Origin: Ruminococcus bicirculans (ex Wegman et al. 2014)
GTDB lineage: Bacteria; Bacillota; Clostridia; Oscillospirales; Ruminococcaceae
DNA: 64,000 bases
Assembly: GCF_000723465.1 (NCBI RefSeq)
Contig: NZ_HF545617.1
Location: 434,001-498,000 of the forward strand
Direction: 5' to 3'
The notes under the pieces are model-generated. The model ran no database searches. It saw only the letters and a list, made by a program, of their open reading frames with translations, and was not told the DNA's origin. Within the stretch, counting starts at the first letter, position 1. The number at the start of each line of letters is the position of its first letter. Shown here in pieces: positions 8,128 through 16,898 of the stretch. Made by a program: the position numbers and the translations under genes.

Positions 8128-9187
8128 TGTAGGTTTGTCAATCATATTGGACACTATTATTAAGAAATTCGATAGGCGAAAACCATTTGAGGGGACGCAT
8201 AGGACGGTTGTTTGTTCGACTTAAACGTGCAGCTAGCTGCACGTTTAAGTCGTCGCAGGAATAAAACCTATGGCACGAATAGAATTTGTTGTGATCTTCT
8301 CGGTGACTGCGCTCTACTTTGCCATTGTGCCTGGGCGTATATGGACGAATGAGTTTGTGTTCAATGCCAAGTTGTGAGAGCGTATTCTCAAACAGCGTTT
8401 TCTTGTCTCTTTTGCTTGGCGAAAAGCGGTTAGTAAATTCAAATCCATTGTCGGTCTGAATACATTTCACCGTTATTCCTCTGCGTTTGTACCATTTCAC
8501 CAGCCTGTTTACAAAGTCTGCTGAAGAATAGGTGCTTTGCTCCTCATATCCGTATAAAAATCTTATCCTGGTATACTCATCGATCGCCGTGTATTGGTAC
8601 AGCTTCATCTCAGGGTCAGCTATACACTTTCTCGGAACTACCTTTACGTCCACCTGAATACGCTCTCCGGGGTATGTCATCTGCTCGTATGGCTTTGGTT
8701 TATACGTCGCTTTCTTCGGCTTTTTCGGAAGCATTCCTAGTTTTTTCATAACCCTGTAAAGACTTTCAAGACAGCGTGTATACCCTTGTTTTCTGAGACG
8801 ATGCCATAGTTCGGGAAGCTCAAGTGTCGGGTTCCGTTTGTGATACCTTTTGATAAGATCTATTTCTTCCTTGGTATGCTCATTGGGATGATGATGCGGT
8901 CGGCGTGATTTAACTGCAAGGGACTCCACACTTCCGTCCCAGCGTTTCAGCCAGAAATATATATATGAACGTGATTTATTGTATTTTCTGCTTGCTCGGC
9001 TCACTCCATATTTCTTTGCGTAATTCATTAAGGATTGACGAAACTTCATATCTTGTGTTATACTATTCATGAGAGATAGGCTTCCTTTCTGATTTGAATT
9101 TGGTGTGGTAACTTTATTTTATCAGATTTTTGCCTATCTCTCTTTTCTTTTTTCTTAATTTTGTCCAATATCTATTGTAGCACTACA
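8128..9187 (-). mobile_element. Insertion sequence copy 1 (IS481/IS1202-like, 1060 bp)
   Basis: The element is bounded by TGTAG...CTACA, with imperfect terminal inverted repeats that both contain ATATTGGACA about 15-20 bp in. It encodes one DDE transposase. The 25 bases at 8103-8127 are repeated at 9188-9212, an unusually long target duplication. It lies between the DUF389 gene and the secG promoter and leaves both reading frames intact. Confidence 0.93.
8138..9070 (-). CDS. DDE transposase (rve fold) of insertion sequence copy 1
   Basis: 310 residues. The N-terminal helix-turn-helix (GVSRASRKYNKSRSYIYFWLKRW) is followed by an rve integrase core with candidate catalytic acids in IQVDVKVV, IQTDNGFEF and HNGKVERSHRED. 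A single-ORF transposase without frameshift fits IS481-type families; the long target duplications point to the IS1202 relatives. This copy has Asn where copies 2 and 3 have Lys (VNRLVKW against VKRLVKW). A perfect 36-nt palindrome lies inside the gene at 8217-8252. The start has AAAGGAAG ahead of it. Confidence 0.92.
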   Translation of the reverse strand: MNSITQDMKFRQSLMNYAKKYGVSRASRKYNKSRSYIYFWLKRWDGSVESLAVKSRRPHHHPNEHTKEEIDLIKRYHKRNPTLELPELWHRLRKQGYTRCLESLYRVMKKLGMLPKKPKKATYKPKPYEQMTYPGERIQVDVKVVPRKCIADPEMKLYQYTAIDEYTRIRFLYGYEEQSTYSSADFVNRLVKWYKRRGITVKCIQTDNGFEFTNRFSPSKRDKKTLFENTLSQLGIEHKLIRPYTPRHNGKVERSHREDHNKFYSCHRFYSCDDLNVQLAARLSRTNNRPMRPLKWFSPIEFLNNSVQYD

Positions 9188-9216
9188 AAAAGAATTGAAA
9201 AAATTCTGAAAACCCC

Positions 9217-9245
9217 TTGCAATCTGAGAAGATGTGTGCTATAAT
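9217..9245 (+). promoter_or_regulatory. secG promoter
   Basis: TTGCAA, 17 nt, TATAAT, starting 5 bp beyond the IS target duplication and about 40 nt before the secG ATG. It appears untouched by the insertion. Confidence 0.75.
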
Positions 9246-9282
9246 ATATTAAAATGTATAATTATGTTTTGGAGGAACAAAA

Positions 9283-9537
9283 ATGAGCGTAATTGAGATC
9301 GTTGCAGGCGCACTGCTGATCGTAGCCAGCCTCGTTATCATACTTGTAGTTCTTGCGCAGGACACCAAAGAGCAGGGTCTTACATCTGCTATCGGCGGTG
9401 GATATAACGATTCTTTCTATGGAAAGAACGGTTCAAACACCAAGGACGCTAAGCTTAACAGACTGACAAGGATAAGTGCGATACTGATATTCGTGATAAC
9501 TCTTGCTGTAAATATCATTTATCAGATCAAGAAATAA
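9283..9537 (+). CDS. secG: Preprotein translocase subunit SecG
   Basis: 84 residues with two membrane helices (about 5-26 and 62-81) and the conserved cytoplasmic loop VVLAQDTKEQGLTSAIGGG between them. SecG helps SecYE and SecA move preproteins through the membrane. TTTGGAGGAAC precedes the ATG. The secG-rnr order is common in clostridia; rnr follows after a short hairpin terminator, so some read-through is likely. Confidence 0.93.
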   Translation: MSVIEIVAGALLIVASLVIILVVLAQDTKEQGLTSAIGGGYNDSFYGKNGSNTKDAKLNRLTRISAILIFVITLAVNIIYQIKK

Positions 9538-9543
9538 TTGCCC

Positions 9544-9571
9544 GCCCTGCTCCGTGCAGGGCTTTTTCTTT
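9544..9571 (+). terminator. Hairpin between secG and rnr
   Basis: GCCCTGC / GCAGGGC stem, then TTTTTCTTT. No promoter is evident between it and rnr, so it probably attenuates rather than ends the transcript. Confidence 0.75.
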
Positions 9572-9607
9572 TGGAAAGTAAAGTAATAGTAAAAAGAAAG
9601 GAAATTT

Positions 9608-11719
9608 ATGAAACTGGATTACAGAAAAATAATATACTCAAAGTTAAAAAAAGCAGGCAAAAAGCCACTGACTTTCAAAGAACTGCTGAGATCATGCAGA
9701 GGAAAGGGCTTTGAGTTTGAAAAGTTCACAAAAGCCGTTGACAAAATGAAGAAAAACGGCGAGATAATAGAAGATAAATTCGGCATAAGGCTCGTTGACC
9801 CTAAGAAATTCGTCAAGTGCGAGGTGGTAAGGCTCAATAAGACCTACGGCTTTGTGAAAAATCTTGACACTGACGAGGAAATTTTTGTTGTGGGCAAGTA
9901 CCTCAAAGGCGCAATGCCACACGATATCGTCCTTGTGAGAACGTTCAAGGGCGAGGGAGCTTGCACCGAGGGCGAGGTCATGAGCATTGTGGAGGAGAAT
10001 TTTGCTAAGTTCACAGGGGAGCTTGTGAGCGAGTTCGGCGTGCTGAAAATAGTCCCTGATATGCTGTCAAAATATGCAATGACCTTTGAGAACCCTATGC
10101 GTCTTGAGCTACATGAGGGCGATAAGGTGGTGGCGCAGGTCACAAAGCGTGGAAACAGGCACTCTGAACACGTCTGCGAGATAGTTTCAAGCTATGGAAG
10201 CTCCATGAAAGCCTCTGCCTGTGCAATGAGCGTACTTGAGGTCAATGGTCTGACCCCTGTTTTCCCAAGCGAGGTCATCTTTGAGGCTAGGAAAGTGTCT
10301 GATTATTCAAGGATAAAAGAGGAGATACCTAACCGCCTTGACCTCCGTGACAAGCCGATATTCACCATTGACGGCGCAGATACAAAGGATATCGACGACG
10401 CAATTTCTGTTGAACGAACCAAAACAGGTTATCTCCTTGGCGTTCACATTGCCGACGTTTCCCACTATGTTCAGCCAAAGTCACAACTGGATAACGAAGC
10501 TTTCAAACGTGGCACAAGCGTCTATTACGCAAACCGTGTTATACCAATGCTCCCTAAGGAGCTTTCAAACGGCATCTGCTCCCTTAATCCGAATGAGGAC
10601 AGACTTGCGTTCTCATGTCTTTGTGAACTTGACAAGCAGGGCAATATCACAGACTATAAGTTTGCAAAAACTGTTATCCGCTCCCGTGTAAAGGGCGTTT
10701 ATTCCGAGATAAATTCACTTTTGGCAGGCAGTGACGATGCTGAACTTAAAGAAAAGTATGCCGAGGTTTCAGATCAGCTTCCTATTATAAAAGAGCTTGC
10801 GGATATTTTGTATAAAAACAAGAAAAACCGTGGCTGTCCTGAGCTTGAAACCTCTGAGAGCAAGCTTATCATCAATGACGAGGATATCTGCGTGGGCGTT
10901 GAGAGGCGTACCCGTGGAAGAAGCGAGGAGATAATAGAGGACTTCATGCTTGTTGCAAACGAGTGTGCCGCAAGATTTGGCATGGATAATAACCTGCCGT
11001 TCGTTTATCGTATCCACGAAGAGCCGTCAGACGAAAAGCTTGAATCTCTGAGAGAAGCGCTTGTCAAGCTCAACGTCCAGTATAAGCTGGGCGAAAAGGC
11101 TTGCCCTGGGGATATGTCGGAGATACTCAAAGCCGCAAAGGGTACTGATATCGACCTTATCATGAACAATATCGTTCTGAGAAGTATGTCAAAGGCAAGA
11201 TATTCCACCGAACCTGTGGGTCACTTCGGACTTGCGCTGGAGGATTACGCACACTTCACCTCGCCTATCAGACGTTACCCTGACCTGACTATCCATAGGA
11301 TAATGTCAGCTTTTCTCAGTGGCAGCAGTGCAGAGGAGTGCGCCACAAAGTTCAACAAGTTCGTTTACGCCTCAGCCGACCAGTCCACAAAGACGGAGCT
11401 TACCGCAATGCAGGTGGAGCGAAGCTGTGAGGATTGCTACAAGGCTGAGTATATGAACGCTCATATCGGTGAGGAGTTTGACGGAACTGTGGTGTCAGCC
11501 GTCGAGTTCGGACTTTTCATCGCCTTGCCGAACACCTGTGAGGGACTTCTTCACACGGACAATATGCCTGACGGCGAATATGTCTGCGACGATATGGTGA
11601 GCCTGAAAAACCTTACAAACGGCATGGAATATCGTGTGGGCGACCCTATCAGAGTAAAGGTGATAAACGCAAATGTAAATTCGGGCAAGATAGATTTTGC
11701 ACTTGCTGACGAGGACTAA
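9608..11719 (+). CDS. rnr: Ribonuclease R
   Basis: 703 residues, typical RNase R length. Domain order: N-terminal winged-helix region (1-60), cold-shock OB folds (about 65-200), the RNB catalytic domain with TIDGADTKDIDDAISVE (about residue 256, metal-binding aspartates) and HFTSPIRRYPDLTIHR, and a C-terminal S1 domain (GEEFDGTVVSAVEFGLFIAL). It is a 3'-5' exoribonuclease able to degrade structured RNA and to act in trans-translation. AAGAAAGGAAA precedes the ATG. smpB, often next in clostridia, is absent here; a strong terminator follows directly. Confidence 0.95.
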   Translation: MKLDYRKIIYSKLKKAGKKPLTFKELLRSCRGKGFEFEKFTKAVDKMKKNGEIIEDKFGIRLVDPKKFVKCEVVRLNKTYGFVKNLDTDEEIFVVGKYLKGAMPHDIVLVRTFKGEGACTEGEVMSIVEENFAKFTGELVSEFGVLKIVPDMLSKYAMTFENPMRLELHEGDKVVAQVTKRGNRHSEHVCEIVSSYGSSMKASACAMSVLEVNGLTPVFPSEVIFEARKVSDYSRIKEEIPNRLDLRDKPIFTIDGADTKDIDDAISVERTKTGYLLGVHIADVSHYVQPKSQLDNEAFKRGTSVYYANRVIPMLPKELSNGICSLNPNEDRLAFSCLCELDKQGNITDYKFAKTVIRSRVKGVYSEINSLLAGSDDAELKEKYAEVSDQLPIIKELADILYKNKKNRGCPELETSESKLIINDEDICVGVERRTRGRSEEIIEDFMLVANECAARFGMDNNLPFVYRIHEEPSDEKLESLREALVKLNVQYKLGEKACPGDMSEILKAAKGTDIDLIMNNIVLRSMSKARYSTEPVGHFGLALEDYAHFTSPIRRYPDLTIHRIMSAFLSGSSAEECATKFNKFVYASADQSTKTELTAMQVERSCEDCYKAEYMNAHIGEEFDGTVVSAVEFGLFIALPNTCEGLLHTDNMPDGEYVCDDMVSLKNLTNGMEYRVGDPIRVKVINANVNSGKIDFALADED

Positions 11720-11729
11720 ATTAAAAATC

Positions 11730-11762
11730 AAAAGGACGGCGAAGAAAAGCCGTCCTTTTTTG
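11730..11762 (+). terminator. Terminator after rnr
   Basis: AAAAGGACGGC / GCCGTCCTTTTTT stem with an 8-nt loop. Confidence 0.9.
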
Positions 11763-11774
11763 TGTGTCAAAAAA

Positions 11775-11802
11775 TGTAGGGGCTGGCGCCCTCGACAGCC
11801 CG
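11775..11802. repeat. Dispersed TGTAGGGG palindromic repeat, copy 1
   Basis: Begins TGTAGGGG, with inverted arms GGGCTG / CAGCCC around GCGCCCTCGA. Related copies lie at 11863, 19366 and, more diverged, 25364. Confidence 0.7.
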
Positions 11803-11862
11803 CTTTTCTCCCACGTCACTATTTATGTTGATTTTCACATTGTATAAACATCGCTCGAACCA

Positions 11863-11890
11863 TGTAGGGGACGACGCTCTCGGCGTCCCG
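11863..11890. repeat. Dispersed TGTAGGGG palindromic repeat, copy 2
   Basis: TGTAGGGGACG ... GGCGTCCCG, same plan as the copy 60 bp upstream. The two occupy the space between the convergent rnr and glgP genes. Confidence 0.7.
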
Positions 11891-11949
11891 TTCCTTTCGC
11901 TCGTCTTTTGGTCTTACAAACTTATCGTTTCATGAATTGCGTATATGTA

Positions 11950-11996
11950 CAAAAAATCGGACAGTCGCACCAAGCAACTGTCCGATGATTTTTTTG
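11950..11996. terminator. glgP terminator (bidirectional)
   Basis: TCGGACAGT / ACTGTCCGA stem with A-rich and T-rich flanks on both sides, just downstream of the glgP stop. Confidence 0.85.
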
Positions 11997-12006
11997 TATT
12001 AATAAA

Positions 12007-14418
12007 TTACTTTGAAAGACCCCAGATATCTCTAGCGTAGTCCTCAACAGAACGGTCTGCGGAGAAAATGCCTGCGCCTGCAATGTTTGCAAGGCTCATC
12101 TTCTGCCACTTTGTCTGATCCTTGTAGCACTCAGAAGCGTAAGCCTGTGCCTTCTGGTAAGAATCGAAGTCCTTGAGAGCCATGTATGGGTCAGAGTTCT
12201 TCAGGCTGTCAGCGATCTCGTTGAACTGCTGTCCGTTGATGCCGTACTGAAGTGTGTCGATAGCCTGCTTAACAACTGCGTTGGAGTTGTAGATGTCCAT
12301 AGGCTTGTAGCCTGACTTGCAAGCGTTTACCTCGTCAACGTTCATACCGAAGATGATGATGTTGTCGTCGCCTACCTGCTCGTGTATCTCAACGTTTGCA
12401 CCGTCAAGAGTACCCAGTGTGATAGCACCGTTTATCATAAGCTTCATGTTACCTGTACCTGAAGCCTCTGTACCTGCAAGTGAGATCTGCTCAGAGATGT
12501 TTGCCGCTGGCATGAGTATCTCAGAAAGTGATACGTTGTAGTCCTCAAGGAAGATAACGTTGAGCTTCTCGTTGAGCTTCTTGTCCTTTTTCAGCTCCTG
12601 AGAAATGTTCCAGATAAGCTTGATGATCTGCTTTGCCATGTAGTAGCCAGGAGCAGCCTTTGCAGCAAAGATATATGTCTTTGGTACAAAATCAGCGTTT
12701 GGATTAGCCTTGAGGTAATTGTACTGTGCAATGATGTTCAAAGCGTTGAGCTGCTGTCTCTTGTATTCGTGAAGTCTTTTTACCTGAACGTCAAAGATAG
12801 AGTCAGTGTTGAGAACAACGCCGTACTGATTCTTTACATACTTTGCAAAACTCTTCTTGTTGTCAAGCTTGATCTTTGCAAGTCTGTCAAGAACGTCCTT
12901 GTCGTCCTTGAATACAGCAAGCTTAGAAAGCTCAGCGGCATTCTTGAGGAAGCCGTCGCCTATCTTCTCGCAAAGAAGATCTGTCAGACCCTCGTTAGAC
13001 TGATAGAGCCATCTTCTGTATGCGATACCGTTTGTAACGTTCTTGAACTTTGTTGGTGTGTCAAGATACTCGTCCTTGAATGTTTCCTTCTTGATTATCT
13101 CGGAGTGTATCTTTGCAACGCCGTTTACACTGTGGCAAGCGTGTACGCAAAGTGTAGCCATTTTCACCTTGTTGTCCTCAACGATAGACATATGTGAAAC
13201 CTTAGCCTGATCCTTGTATCTCTCCCAAAGATCCTTGCAGTAACGCTCGTTTATCTCGATAATGATAGAGAAGATTCTAGGGCAAACGCTCTTGAGGAGG
13301 TTGCAGTCCCACTTCTCCAAAGCCTCTGGCATTACAGTGTGGTTTGTGTATGCAAATGTGTTCGTAACGATGTGCCAAGCCTTGTCCCATGAATATCCGC
13401 AATCATCAAGAAGAACTCTCATAAGCTCTGGGATAGCAAGTGTCGGGTGAGTATCGTTGATGTGGATAGCTACCTTTTCATGGAGATTGTCAAGTGTGCC
13501 GTAAACGCTCATGTGCTGGTTTACGATATCGCCGATAGAAGCAGCGCAAAGGAAATACTGCTGTCTAAGTCTGAGTGACTTGCCCTCTGCGTGGTTGTCG
13601 TTAGGATAAAGCACCTTTGTGATAGCCTGTGAAATGATGTTCTTGCTAAGAGCCTTCTGATAGTCGCCCTGATTGAACATTGACATATCAAAGTCAGCCA
13701 TTTCAGCTTTCCAAAGTCTGAGCTTTGAAACTGCCTCGCTGTTGTAGCCTGATACGAACAGATCGTATGGAACAGCCATAACTGATGTGTAGTTCTCGTG
13801 AGTTACGCAGTGATACTGATTGTCCCAGTATTCCTTAAGCTCGCCGTCAAAACGAACCTCGACAGCCTTTGACGGAACAGGAACGAGCCATACAGAGCCG
13901 CCCGGGAGCCAGTTGTCAGGAAGCTCGGTCTGCCAGCCGTCCTCCAGCTTCTGCTTGAAGATACCGTATTCATAGCAGATAGAATAGCCTGTAGCATGAT
14001 AGCCGTCGGCAGCAAGAGCGTCAAGATAGCAGGCAGCAAGTCTTCCAAGACCGCCGTTGCCAAGACCTGCGTCAGGCTCGCACTCGTATATGCCGTTTAT
14101 AGAAATGCCCATATCCTTAAGGACCTTTGTAGCCTGCTTCTGCATTTCAAGGTTATAAAGAGAAGTCTTAAGGCTTCTTCCCATAAGAAATTCCATTGAA
14201 AGATAGTAGACCTTCTTCTTGCCCTCAGACTGAGTTTTAACGGTGAACTTTCTTCTCTTAGCTTTAAGAATGCCTACAACGATCTTAGAAAGAGCCTCGT
14301 ATACCTGCTGATCGGAAGCGTCCTCAGGTGTTGTCTGGAAATCGTTGTGAAGAACGTCAAGAAGCTTTTCTTTAAGTTCCTGCGTGGAAATTGTTTTTTC
14401 TACAGCACTATTTGCCAT
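12007..14418 (-). CDS. glgP: Glycogen/starch/maltodextrin phosphorylase
   Basis: 803 residues, standard for family GT35. The C-terminal PLP site reads EASGTGNMKLMINGA with the Schiff-base lysine near residue 659, followed by TLGTLDGANVEI; the N-terminal half has YYLSMEFLMGRSL and LGNGGLGRLAACYLD. It releases glucose-1-phosphate from alpha-1,4-glucan using phosphate. GGAGG precedes the ATG; a perfect-spacing promoter lies about 130 nt upstream and a terminator directly follows, so it is a single-gene unit. Confidence 0.96.
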   Translation of the reverse strand: MANSAVEKTISTQELKEKLLDVLHNDFQTTPEDASDQQVYEALSKIVVGILKAKRRKFTVKTQSEGKKKVYYLSMEFLMGRSLKTSLYNLEMQKQATKVLKDMGISINGIYECEPDAGLGNGGLGRLAACYLDALAADGYHATGYSICYEYGIFKQKLEDGWQTELPDNWLPGGSVWLVPVPSKAVEVRFDGELKEYWDNQYHCVTHENYTSVMAVPYDLFVSGYNSEAVSKLRLWKAEMADFDMSMFNQGDYQKALSKNIISQAITKVLYPNDNHAEGKSLRLRQQYFLCAASIGDIVNQHMSVYGTLDNLHEKVAIHINDTHPTLAIPELMRVLLDDCGYSWDKAWHIVTNTFAYTNHTVMPEALEKWDCNLLKSVCPRIFSIIIEINERYCKDLWERYKDQAKVSHMSIVEDNKVKMATLCVHACHSVNGVAKIHSEIIKKETFKDEYLDTPTKFKNVTNGIAYRRWLYQSNEGLTDLLCEKIGDGFLKNAAELSKLAVFKDDKDVLDRLAKIKLDNKKSFAKYVKNQYGVVLNTDSIFDVQVKRLHEYKRQQLNALNIIAQYNYLKANPNADFVPKTYIFAAKAAPGYYMAKQIIKLIWNISQELKKDKKLNEKLNVIFLEDYNVSLSEILMPAANISEQISLAGTEASGTGNMKLMINGAITLGTLDGANVEIHEQVGDDNIIIFGMNVDEVNACKSGYKPMDIYNSNAVVKQAIDTLQYGINGQQFNEIADSLKNSDPYMALKDFDSYQKAQAYASECYKDQTKWQKMSLANIAGAGIFSADRSVEDYARDIWGLSK

Positions 14419-14550
14419 AAATCTTTACCTCCTATATACTTTCAAGTCGAGCTTTGCGCTCTGCACCTTTATTACTGTATTGGCGAAAACGTTTGAGAAA
14501 TAAGGATAGTTTTCAGCCGTTGGGGGAATAGCACGCCCCTGCTCCTGATA

Positions 14551-14579
14551 ATTATACCACAAGCCGACAATTTTTGCAA
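14551..14579 (-). promoter_or_regulatory. glgP promoter
   Basis: Minus strand TTGCAA, 17 nt, TATAAT, giving a leader of about 120 nt. Confidence 0.75.
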
Positions 14580-14922
14580 GAAAAAATGCCAAACGCCCCT
14601 AAAATTTAAACACTTTTTACATAGGGCAGGCATATGATTTGTAGAAATCATAGACGCTGATATGCTATTTCTGCAATAGTTGTCATATTATGTTTGGAAT
14701 ATAATACAGGATATTGCATTTGTCTAATTTTATTATATGGTATAGTTGCATAATTGTCAAGGCGTTCAATTGTATAAAATGCTGATTTTGGAAGAATGAA
14801 CAGCAAAAGGGGGCAGTAGGGGCGGTAGTTTTTATATAATCACAAGAATATGAATTTGCTAGGTGGGCATATAGTCCATACGATATGTGTTCAGAAAAAA
14901 GTGTACTTACGTTATTTGTAGC
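14580..14922. other. Non-coding stretch between glgP and the DUF368 gene
   Basis: AT-rich, about 340 bases. Apart from a small ATGATTT / AAATCAT hairpin near 14634-14652 I see no gene, repeat or RNA motif. Confidence 0.5.
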
Positions 14923-14962
14923 AAAAGGCTCAATTTCTATGATGCAGAAATTGAGCCTTTTT
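14923..14962. terminator. Terminator downstream of the DUF368 gene
   Basis: AAAAGGCTCAATTTCT / AGAAATTGAGCCTTTT perfect 16-bp stem with a 7-nt loop, T-rich on both strands. Confidence 0.85.
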
Positions 14963-14989
14963 ATATATTCGTTCGTTTTGATATAATAT

Positions 14990-15895
14990 CTATTCTTCTT
15001 CTATCTTTTCTTCAGCCTTTGCAAGCTGTTTCTTGTCATACACGCTCTTTGCTACCTGAATACCGAACACGATCGCCGCACCGATGATAAAAAATACGAT
15101 GCTGAATGTACTGAAGGTCATAGGGTCTTTAGGCTCTTTAAGCGTTGTAGGACCTATAACAATGGCGTACAGTGAGCCTATCATCATGCCGATAACGCAG
15201 TAGATAGTCTGGCTTCTGAACTTTTCAAGAGCCTTTTTGATAAGCCTGAGAGTAACGAAAACGCCGAGGATAATGCCGATACCCAAAGAGCAGAGAAGTC
15301 CGAAATACTCGAAATTCAGATGAAGGAACTCTTTTATTCCCGTGATAACAGGCATATAAAGACCGAATGTGAGAAGTATGGTGGAGCCTGAAATGCCGGG
15401 AAGCACCATTGCAGATATTGCGCACATTCCTGCAAGAACAACGAATATCACTGTGCCTATATTCATGTGAGAAACGTCAGCTCCGCTGCCGGAGGGATTT
15501 ATAAGGGAAATGCCCACAACGATAGCAATGCCGATAACAGCCCATACGATGTTGTAATATTTGCCCTTAATGCTCTCTTTTTCTTCCATTATCATGACCG
15601 GTATCGCCAGAATGATAAAGCCCAGAAACAGCGAGCTTACCTTGTAGATTCCGCTTTCAAACACGTTGGCAAGAACGCTTACTGCAAGAAGCATACCGAT
15701 CACCCAGCCAATGCCAAGCTTTATAAGAAAGAAAAATGCTTTTTTACGCTTTGCATTGTCACGTCCCATAATGTCGTTAAGGGAATTTATGAAGCTGTCA
15801 TAAAAACCCAGCAGGAATGCTATAGTTCCTCCTGAAACTCCCGGAACGCTGTCCGCAAGAGCCATGCAAAAGCCTCTGAGTGCGTTTATTATCAT
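14990..15895 (-). CDS. DUF368 / PopT-like polyprenyl-phosphate translocase
   Basis: 301 residues with about eight to nine membrane helices. It carries the two conserved DUF368 signatures, ADSVPGVSGGTIAFLLGFYD near the N-terminus and SAMVLPGISGSTILLTFGLY in the middle. DUF368 proteins have been shown to recycle undecaprenyl phosphate across the membrane for cell-wall synthesis; assignment here is by family. The charged C-terminus (KKQLAKAEEKIEEE) is cytoplasmic. It follows the TPR gene by 15 nt on the same strand and is probably co-transcribed. Confidence 0.88.
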   Translation of the reverse strand: MIINALRGFCMALADSVPGVSGGTIAFLLGFYDSFINSLNDIMGRDNAKRKKAFFFLIKLGIGWVIGMLLAVSVLANVFESGIYKVSSLFLGFIILAIPVMIMEEKESIKGKYYNIVWAVIGIAIVVGISLINPSGSGADVSHMNIGTVIFVVLAGMCAISAMVLPGISGSTILLTFGLYMPVITGIKEFLHLNFEYFGLLCSLGIGIILGVFVTLRLIKKALEKFRSQTIYCVIGMMIGSLYAIVIGPTTLKEPKDPMTFSTFSIVFFIIGAAIVFGIQVAKSVYDKKQLAKAEEKIEEE

Positions 15896-15910
15896 ACTTG
15901 TTTCTATGCC

Positions 15911-16780
15911 TTAAAAGGCATATCCTCCTTCCGTGGTGTTGTCTGCTTTCGTATCAGCAGACTTTTCTTTTGTTCTGATGTAAGCTTTTTCTACCTGTGT
16001 CATCAGCTTTCCAAGCTGTGCTTCCTGCTTATCGTCACTAACGAGCGCCGCACTTTTTTCAGCCGAAGCCTTTGCCGATCTCACATCACCCTGAGCGAGA
16101 AAACACTCGCCCTTGTAAAGCTCACAGTTGCACCGAAGCGTCTTGTCAGCGTCACGGCTTTTCTCTGCGCTGTCAAAAAACTTCACCGCCGCTTCAAAGC
16201 GTTCGTTGAAATATTCCAGCAGACCAAGTGTGAAAAGCATTTGCCCATTGCGTTTATCGAGAAGACCACGCTTGAAGTAATGCTCTGCCGAAACAAATAT
16301 CTCGTTTGCCTGAGAAATATCTCCTGACATGAGCCTGCCGTAAAGAAGCAGTTCAAAATACTTGTTCTGATCTGAGGGGGTAAGCTTATCAAAAGCTATA
16401 CGGTCAAGTGTGAGAAAACAGTTTTCAAAGCGTTTTTCTGAAATGTAAACAGCGGCAAGCTTCAAAAGCCCGTGGCCCTTATCTTTGTTCTGCCTGAGAA
16501 GATATTTTTCAAGAAGCTCAAAATATTCGTCACAGCCGCCCTTTTTAGCGTAGAGCCTTTCGAGCTTTTTTATTTTGAAGACCCATATGAAAAGCCCTGC
16601 AAGCTCGACGATGCACAGGAATATAAGACAAAGAGGAAGCGCTCTCATAAAAACGTTTATGCAAAACTGCGCTCCATAGCGACAGCCCTTTGAAAGCCAT
16701 GCAATGCACATCACAGCATAACTCAGCACCAGGCTCAATGCGGCAATGAGCCACAAGGTCCTTATAACGCCTTTATGCAC
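15911..16780 (-). CDS. Membrane-anchored TPR-like protein, function unknown
   Basis: 289 residues from the GTG at 16780, chosen because GAGGTG lies 6 nt upstream; an ATG eight codons earlier (16804) has no ribosome site. Two N-terminal membrane helices (about residues 5-28 and 45-70) precede a helical region with tetratricopeptide-like repeats (LLKLAAVYISEKRFENCFL, GQMLFTLGLLEYFNERFEAA, CELYKGECFLAQGDVRSA). Such proteins usually act as scaffolds. Operon position with a DUF368 gene hints at an envelope role, but no function can be read. Confidence 0.75.
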   Translation of the reverse strand: MHKGVIRTLWLIAALSLVLSYAVMCIAWLSKGCRYGAQFCINVFMRALPLCLIFLCIVELAGLFIWVFKIKKLERLYAKKGGCDEYFELLEKYLLRQNKDKGHGLLKLAAVYISEKRFENCFLTLDRIAFDKLTPSDQNKYFELLLYGRLMSGDISQANEIFVSAEHYFKRGLLDKRNGQMLFTLGLLEYFNERFEAAVKFFDSAEKSRDADKTLRCNCELYKGECFLAQGDVRSAKASAEKSAALVSDDKQEAQLGKLMTQVEKAYIRTKEKSADTKADNTTEGGYAF

Positions 16781-16898
16781 CTTGCTCACCTCTTTGTAAA
16801 TCATATCACATATAAGTAAAAATCAAATGTTGTCTGTGTAAAGAATGGGTAAAAATGTATAAACTGTTCAAAAGTTTTTAAATTTAATCTATTGCCGT

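Noticed and set aside
14419-14550. Riboswitch in the glgP leader
   Set aside because: No conserved aptamer motif was recognised in the 130-nt leader.
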